Of a DNA stretch of 10,710 bases, positions 7,806-10,710 are shown piece after piece. Both the position numbers and the translations under genes were made by a program. The stretch spans positions 1 to 10,710 of the forward strand of contig CAJXEG010000034.1 in the NCBI GenBank assembly GCA_913052425.1, given 5' to 3'. This stretch comes from an uncultured Flavobacteriaceae bacterium (GTDB taxonomy: Bacteria > Bacteroidota > Bacteroidia > Flavobacteriales > Flavobacteriaceae). Below the pieces are notes generated by a model. It was not told where the DNA came from. It searched no databases and worked only from the letters and a program-made list of their open reading frames with translations. The first letter of the stretch is position 1. The number at the start of each line of letters is the position of its first letter.

Positions 7806-8026
7806 TTGCAGGCTCCTTCAGTCCAGCTTTTTAAACCATTGATTTCCGCAAAACAAGGGTTGGAATAGGTTTTTTGATCACAACCACAAACGGGTTGGTA
7901 TATTTCTATACAGGCTTTTGCAAGGTCTATTTTTTTGGAGTTGATACAGTCTGAGTCTTGATTCTTTTTACAGGCATAACTAATGGTAATTAAAAGTAAA
8001 CAACCCAATATCCTAATTATTTTCAT
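7802..8026 (-). CDS. Kazal-type serine protease inhibitor lipoprotein
   Basis: A 74-aa protein with a lipoprotein-type signal: MKIIRI, a hydrophobic stretch and a Cys at 19 (ISYACKK), predicted to be lipidated and kept in the cell envelope, probably the outer membrane. The mature part has six cysteines (27, 39, 47, 49, 58, 73) and the Kazal signature YQPVCGCDQKTYSNPCFAE (43-61) with a closing GAC at 72-73. Eukaryotic Kazal domains block serine proteases by a reactive loop; bacterial lipoprotein versions are common in Bacteroidota and mostly uncharacterised. The gene starts 31 nt after the GMC oxidoreductase stop, and its own stop overlaps the next ATG, so it belongs to the same operon. The target protease is unknown. 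Confidence 0.88.
   Translation of the reverse strand: MKIIRILGCLLLITISYACKKNQDSDCINSKKIDLAKACIEIYQPVCGCDQKTYSNPCFAEINGLKSWTEGACK
7813..7818 (-). promoter_or_regulatory. Shine-Dalgarno-like AAGGAG for the 51-aa gene
   Basis: On the minus strand AAGGAG lies 7 nt upstream of the ATG at 7805, within the Glu-Gly codons of the Kazal gene. A good site is uncommon here, since the other starts in this window have AT-rich leaders without one. It supports the 51-aa reading frame, although the bases are also dictated by the EGA residues of the upstream protein. Confidence 0.45.
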
Positions 8027-8057
8027 TTGCTGATGATGATTGTTAAGCCAAAACGAA

Positions 8058-9764
8058 TTAAAGGTTCATTTTTTTAAGTTCTTCAATGGCGTGGTTAGCT
8101 GCTCTTGCTGTTAGTGCCATATAGGTCAATGAGGGGTTTTGATTGGCAGCAGAGGTCATACAAGCACCATCGGTCACAAATACGTTGGGAATCTCATGGA
8201 TTTGATTGAACTTATTCAGTACCGAGGTTTTGGGATCACGTCCCATTCTTGCTGTTCCCATCTCGTGTATTCCTTTTCCAATGGGGGCGTTGGAATCGAA
8301 AATATTTACATCTTTACATCCCGCGGCTTCCAGCATTTCGGCTGCCTGAATCTTCCAATCTTCCTTCATTTTTTTCTCATTTTCCTTGAATTCAGCATCA
8401 AAAGTAATGGTAGGCAGTCCGTATTGATCCGGTTTGTCATAATCCAAGATCATTTTATTTTCGTGATAAGGGAGTACCTCACCAAATCCACCCATACCAA
8501 TCCTCCAGTTTCCGGCATGGATGATTTCTTTTTTGAGTGACTTTCCGTAGGAGTGCTCTGCGATTGCTTGAGACCAATCCCCTCTGCTAGCTCCCCCTTG
8601 GTAACCATAGCCTCTTAGGAAATCAACTTTTTTTGAATCTGAACCCAAGTTTCTGAAACGTGGAATGTAAAATCCGTTGGGTCTTCTGCCCGTATAGTAA
8701 CGATCTTCAAAGCCGTCGTATCTTCCACTGGCACCACTTCCCAATTGGTGGTCCATGATATTGTGCCCCAATTCACCCGAACCATTTCCCATTCCATTGG
8801 GAAAACGGTCGCTTTTGGATTGCATCAGTATAGCGGTGGATGCCATTGCAGAGGCACATAGAAATACTACCTTAGATTTGAATTCGATTACTTCTTTGGT
8901 CAGGGCGTCAATAACCCTTACCCCGCTTGCTTTTTGAGTTTTGGGGTCATAGATTACCTCTGATACGATGGAATCCGCTCTAAGGGTTAGATTACCGGTC
9001 GCTTCTGCATAGGGCAGTGTCGAAGAGTTGGAACTGAAATAACCCCCAAAAGGGCAGCCTCTTGAGCATCGATTGCGGTATTGACACGCCGATCTTCCTG
9101 CTCCCTCTTTATTCCCTTGGGTGATGTGGGCCACCCTGCCTATGGTCATTACTCGGTCGTGGTAATTTTCTGACAGTGTATCTTTAAGGTGTTCTTCCAA
9201 GCAGTTGAGCTCCATAGGAGGCAAAAATTCACTGTCGGGAAGTTGAGGTAGATTTAGTGCTTCGCCGCTCACTCCTATAAATTTTTCTACATGAGAATAC
9301 CAGGGGGCAATATCTTTGTATCGGATGGGCCAGTCAACGCCATAACCGTCTTTGTAGTTGGCCTCAAAGTCCAGATCACTCCATCGGTAGGATTGCCTTC
9401 CCCATATCAAAGAACGCCCTCCTACTTGTTTTCCTCTGATCCAGTCGAAAGGTTTTACCTCATCATAATCGTGCTCTGAATCTTTGTTGTAAAAATGTCG
9501 GTTGTTTTCATCAAACCCCCAACGTTTTTGTTTTGAGTAGTGTTTTTCAACGATCTCACTTGGAGTTTTACCGCCGTGGGGCAGATCCCAAGGATCATTG
9601 TGCATGGTGGGATAGTCTTCGACGTGTTTGACCATTCTTCCCCGCTCCAGCACTAAGGTTTTTAAACCGGCCTCACAAAGTTCTTTGGCCGCCCAACCTC
9701 CACTAATTCCTGACCCTACTACGATGGCATCATATTGATATTTTTCTGAATGAATTAAACTCAT
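8058..9764 (-). CDS. GMC family FAD-dependent oxidoreductase with a probable [3Fe-4S] cysteine motif
   Basis: A 568-aa protein starting at ATG 9764. The FAD-binding Rossmann motif is VVGSGISGGWAAKE (15-28), with LVLERGR following at 37-43. The C-terminal GMC domain has HEMGTARMG (500-508), with H500 as the likely catalytic base, and NQNPSLT (541-547), whose N543 would be the second active-site residue. C227, C233 and C237 form CX5CX3C, the spacing of the [3Fe-4S] ligands in the FAD glucose dehydrogenase alpha subunit of Burkholderia. This argues for an electron-transferring dehydrogenase of sugars or alcohols rather than an H2O2-forming oxidase. No signal peptide is visible; relatives are exported with a Tat-signal-bearing small subunit (gluconate dehydrogenase subunit 3 type), which is not adjacent here. 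It is the first gene of the minus-strand cluster. The substrate is unknown. Confidence 0.93.
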   Translation of the reverse strand: MSLIHSEKYQYDAIVVGSGISGGWAAKELCEAGLKTLVLERGRMVKHVEDYPTMHNDPWDLPHGGKTPSEIVEKHYSKQKRWGFDENNRHFYNKDSEHDYDEVKPFDWIRGKQVGGRSLIWGRQSYRWSDLDFEANYKDGYGVDWPIRYKDIAPWYSHVEKFIGVSGEALNLPQLPDSEFLPPMELNCLEEHLKDTLSENYHDRVMTIGRVAHITQGNKEGAGRSACQYRNRCSRGCPFGGYFSSNSSTLPYAEATGNLTLRADSIVSEVIYDPKTQKASGVRVIDALTKEVIEFKSKVVFLCASAMASTAILMQSKSDRFPNGMGNGSGELGHNIMDHQLGSGASGRYDGFEDRYYTGRRPNGFYIPRFRNLGSDSKKVDFLRGYGYQGGASRGDWSQAIAEHSYGKSLKKEIIHAGNWRIGMGGFGEVLPYHENKMILDYDKPDQYGLPTITFDAEFKENEKKMKEDWKIQAAEMLEAAGCKDVNIFDSNAPIGKGIHEMGTARMGRDPKTSVLNKFNQIHEIPNVFVTDGACMTSAANQNPSLTYMALTARAANHAIEELKKMNL

Positions 9765-9794
9765 CTTTAGATATTTTAGTGACCATTAAATAAA

Positions 9795-9823
9795 CAAAAT
9801 TTTGACAAGAAAAGAAACACAAA
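9795..9823 (-). promoter_or_regulatory. Candidate Bacteroidota promoter for the GMC-Kazal-acylase cluster
   Basis: On the minus strand a TTTG (9820-9823) is followed after 17 nt by AAATTTTG (9795-9802), close to the Bacteroidota primary-sigma consensus TTTG / TAnnTTTG. Transcription would begin roughly 25 nt before the GMC start codon at 9764. The first -7 base differs from consensus, and AT-rich DNA gives chance matches. Confidence 0.4.
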
Positions 9824-9880
9824 TCAAATAAGATCACGGCAGCTACTATATGAATCATCAAAATAATTAAATCGAATCAT

Positions 9881-9911
9881 ATTTGTTTGATGAACAAATT
9901 TTTTAAATTTA
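9881..9911 (+). promoter_or_regulatory. Candidate rightward promoter overlapped by a 7-bp palindrome
   Basis: TTTG at 9882-9885 is followed after 18 nt by TAAATTTA (9904-9911), one base from the TAnnTTTG consensus, placing a start near 9918 and an ATG at 9931. A perfect inverted repeat, ATTTGTT (9881-9887) and AACAAAT (9893-9899) with a 5-nt spacer, covers the upstream element and could be an operator for a dimeric repressor. A second pair, TCATCAAA (9855-9862) and TTTGATGA (9886-9893), overlaps it. Confidence 0.4.
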
Positions 9912-9930
9912 CCATCAAACTAACTATTTT

Positions 9931-10005
9931 ATGCCTAGGATTGGAATCATTCTTACACTCATAGTGTACGTTTTTATGGGGATTTGTTTGTTGCTTATGC
10001 CTTAA
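9931..10005 (+). CDS. Possible 24-aa hydrophobic peptide
   Basis: ATG at 9931 opens 24 codons, MPRIGIILTLIVYVFMGICLLLMP, ending TAA. The peptide is almost wholly one transmembrane helix with an Arg near the N-terminus. It lies about 13 nt after the predicted transcription start of the candidate promoter at 9881-9911. I do not recognise it. It may be a genuine tiny membrane peptide or the first helix of a small membrane protein cut short: a shift of one base at the stop would continue as LKLRRYGIFLFVKL before another stop. No Shine-Dalgarno sequence is seen. Confidence 0.35.
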   Translation: MPRIGIILTLIVYVFMGICLLLMP

Positions 10006-10091
10006 GCTTAGGCGGTACGGAATTTTCCTTTTTGTTAAACTGTAGTATTAAATCTCTGAGGTTGATTTGTCCCCATGAAAAATTTACTTTT

Positions 10092-10214
10092 ATGAAATTC
10101 ATTGAGAAATTTGAAAGATTTTTAGACCGTGCTGCAGATCAAGTTGGGGGGTATAAAATTTTAGTTGTCCTCGCCCTAGTTGTCGGTTATCTTCTTGGCT
10201 CTATTTTTTCTTAG
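10092..10214 (+). CDS. Possible 40-aa single-helix membrane protein
   Basis: ATG at 10092 gives a 40-residue product: an amphipathic, charged N-terminus (MKFIEKFERFLDRAADQ, 1-17) followed by a glycine-containing hydrophobic helix (about 20-38) ending GSIFS. The frame is open upstream to a TTG at 9984, but those extra residues look non-coding, so I prefer the ATG. The layout of charged helix plus membrane helix resembles many small bacterial membrane proteins, including type I toxins, but no specific family is recognised. Its TAG stop interlocks with the TAA of the convergent DUF1643 gene in a 4-nt overlap (10211-10214). It might share the upstream promoter with the 24-aa ORF. Confidence 0.5.
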   Translation: MKFIEKFERFLDRAADQVGGYKILVVLALVVGYLLGSIFS

Positions 10215-10710
10215 AAAACCTTCCTTTTACTTTTTAGAGACTGCCAATTGGCTTTAGAGTAGGATTCTTGTTTTTTTGGTAAGTTCTTAGAATAACAGTC
10301 GAAGGGAATTAGGTTTGTCTTATAGGAGAGATAAAGGGGATGTTTGGGGGATCCATTTTTGTTCCGTCTAAAACACATTGGGCTTTCAACCATCTTTATA
10401 AGCCACTTGGGTAAATGGCCATCATTTCCCCAGGCAAAAACAACTTTTTTGCACTTTTTTTTCATCCTATTTAGGTGTTTGACATTGGTGGTATCGTCAG
10501 CCAATATTTTGTCCTTTAAGATCTTGGGGTAGGGGGTGACATAGGAGTGAAGATTTCCCAAATAAAAACCTCCGTAGCCAAATTTTTTGGTAAAGTTGAT
10601 CAGTTTCAAAACAGTTCTGTCATCAGCGTTTGCATCGGCATAGGAGGGATTGAGGAGGATGTACAGTAGCAGTGGTTGATCCTTGTTCCATATTCGCCAA
10701 AGCTGGTACC
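10211..10710 (-). CDS. DUF1643 family protein, 5' end cut off by the window
   Basis: The minus-strand frame is open from the window edge to TAA at 10211, giving 165 visible residues; the in-frame TTG at 10609 is internal, because the family's motif lies upstream of it. That motif is ILLNPSYADANADDRTV (visible residues 17-33), the LNPSxAD...DD signature of DUF1643. It is followed by FGYGGFYLGNLHSY, VVFAWGNDG and NKNGSPKHPLYLSY, which match the family's WGYGG-NL, AWGxxG and KxGxPxHPLY blocks in order. After these comes a lysine-rich tail of about 30 residues. DUF1643 proteins are soluble, occur in bacteria and phages, and have no established function. Only the N-terminal 20 or so residues appear to be missing. 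The gene is convergent with the tiny + strand ORF. Confidence 0.88.
   Translation of the reverse strand, partial: YQLWRIWNKDQPLLLYILLNPSYADANADDRTVLKLINFTKKFGYGGFYLGNLHSYVTPYPKILKDKILADDTTNVKHLNRMKKKCKKVVFAWGNDGHLPKWLIKMVESPMCFRRNKNGSPKHPLYLSYKTNLIPFDCYSKNLPKKQESYSKANWQSLKSKRKVF

Noticed and set aside
8139..8540. 133-codon plus-strand ORF within the GMC gene.
   Set aside because: It is antisense to the highly conserved GMC C-terminal domain, and its product shows no family features.
9984..10091. TTG-initiated 36-codon extension of the 40-aa ORF.
   Set aside because: It overlaps the 24-aa frame, and its residues do not look like a membrane or globular protein; the ATG at 10092 begins a sensible N-terminus.

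Overview
The window looks like a chromosomal segment of a Bacteroidota bacterium, most likely of the Flavobacteriia. The AT-rich DNA, genes mostly without Shine-Dalgarno sequences, promoter candidates of the TTTG / TAnnTTTG type, a bacillithiol-type BshA and the Fe-S protein plus 160-aa gene pair all fit this. I see no rRNA, tRNA, CRISPR array, transposase or phage gene. The species cannot be read from the sequence.

Left block (1-5292, + strand): four genes packed with gaps of 3, 5 and 11 nt, probably one operon. They are a two-CCG-domain (Fe-S)-binding protein (5' end outside the window), a 160-aa protein often misnamed 'ABC transporter ATPase', a secreted fusion of a family 3 N-acetylglucosaminidase with a class-C-beta-lactamase-like serine hydrolase, and bshA, the first enzyme of bacillithiol synthesis, with a TTG start. 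The fusion looks like a one-polypeptide version of the NagZ + AmiE muropeptide-recycling pair. bshA uses UDP-GlcNAc, so amino-sugar metabolism and thiol redox chemistry sit side by side.

Middle (5293-5599): a convergent intergenic region with no convincing gene. It holds a perfect 12-bp inverted repeat that encloses about 105 nt with further hairpin potential.

Right-centre block (9764 down to 5600, - strand): a compact four-gene cluster. In transcription order it encodes a GMC oxidoreductase with a probable [3Fe-4S] cysteine motif, a Kazal-type inhibitor lipoprotein, a 51-aa two-helix membrane protein, and an exported penicillin-acylase-family Ntn hydrolase. The last three overlap (ATGA overlap, then 11 nt), which points to translational coupling. 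A candidate promoter lies just upstream of the GMC gene.

Right edge (9840-10710): a second candidate promoter, carrying a palindrome, fires rightward into two possible tiny membrane peptides (24 and 40 aa). The 40-aa ORF interlocks stop codons with a convergent DUF1643-family gene that runs out of the window.

The least explained items are the Kazal / 51-aa / acylase / GMC cluster, the boxed inverted-repeat element at 5422-5550, and the tiny membrane ORFs with their palindromic promoter.
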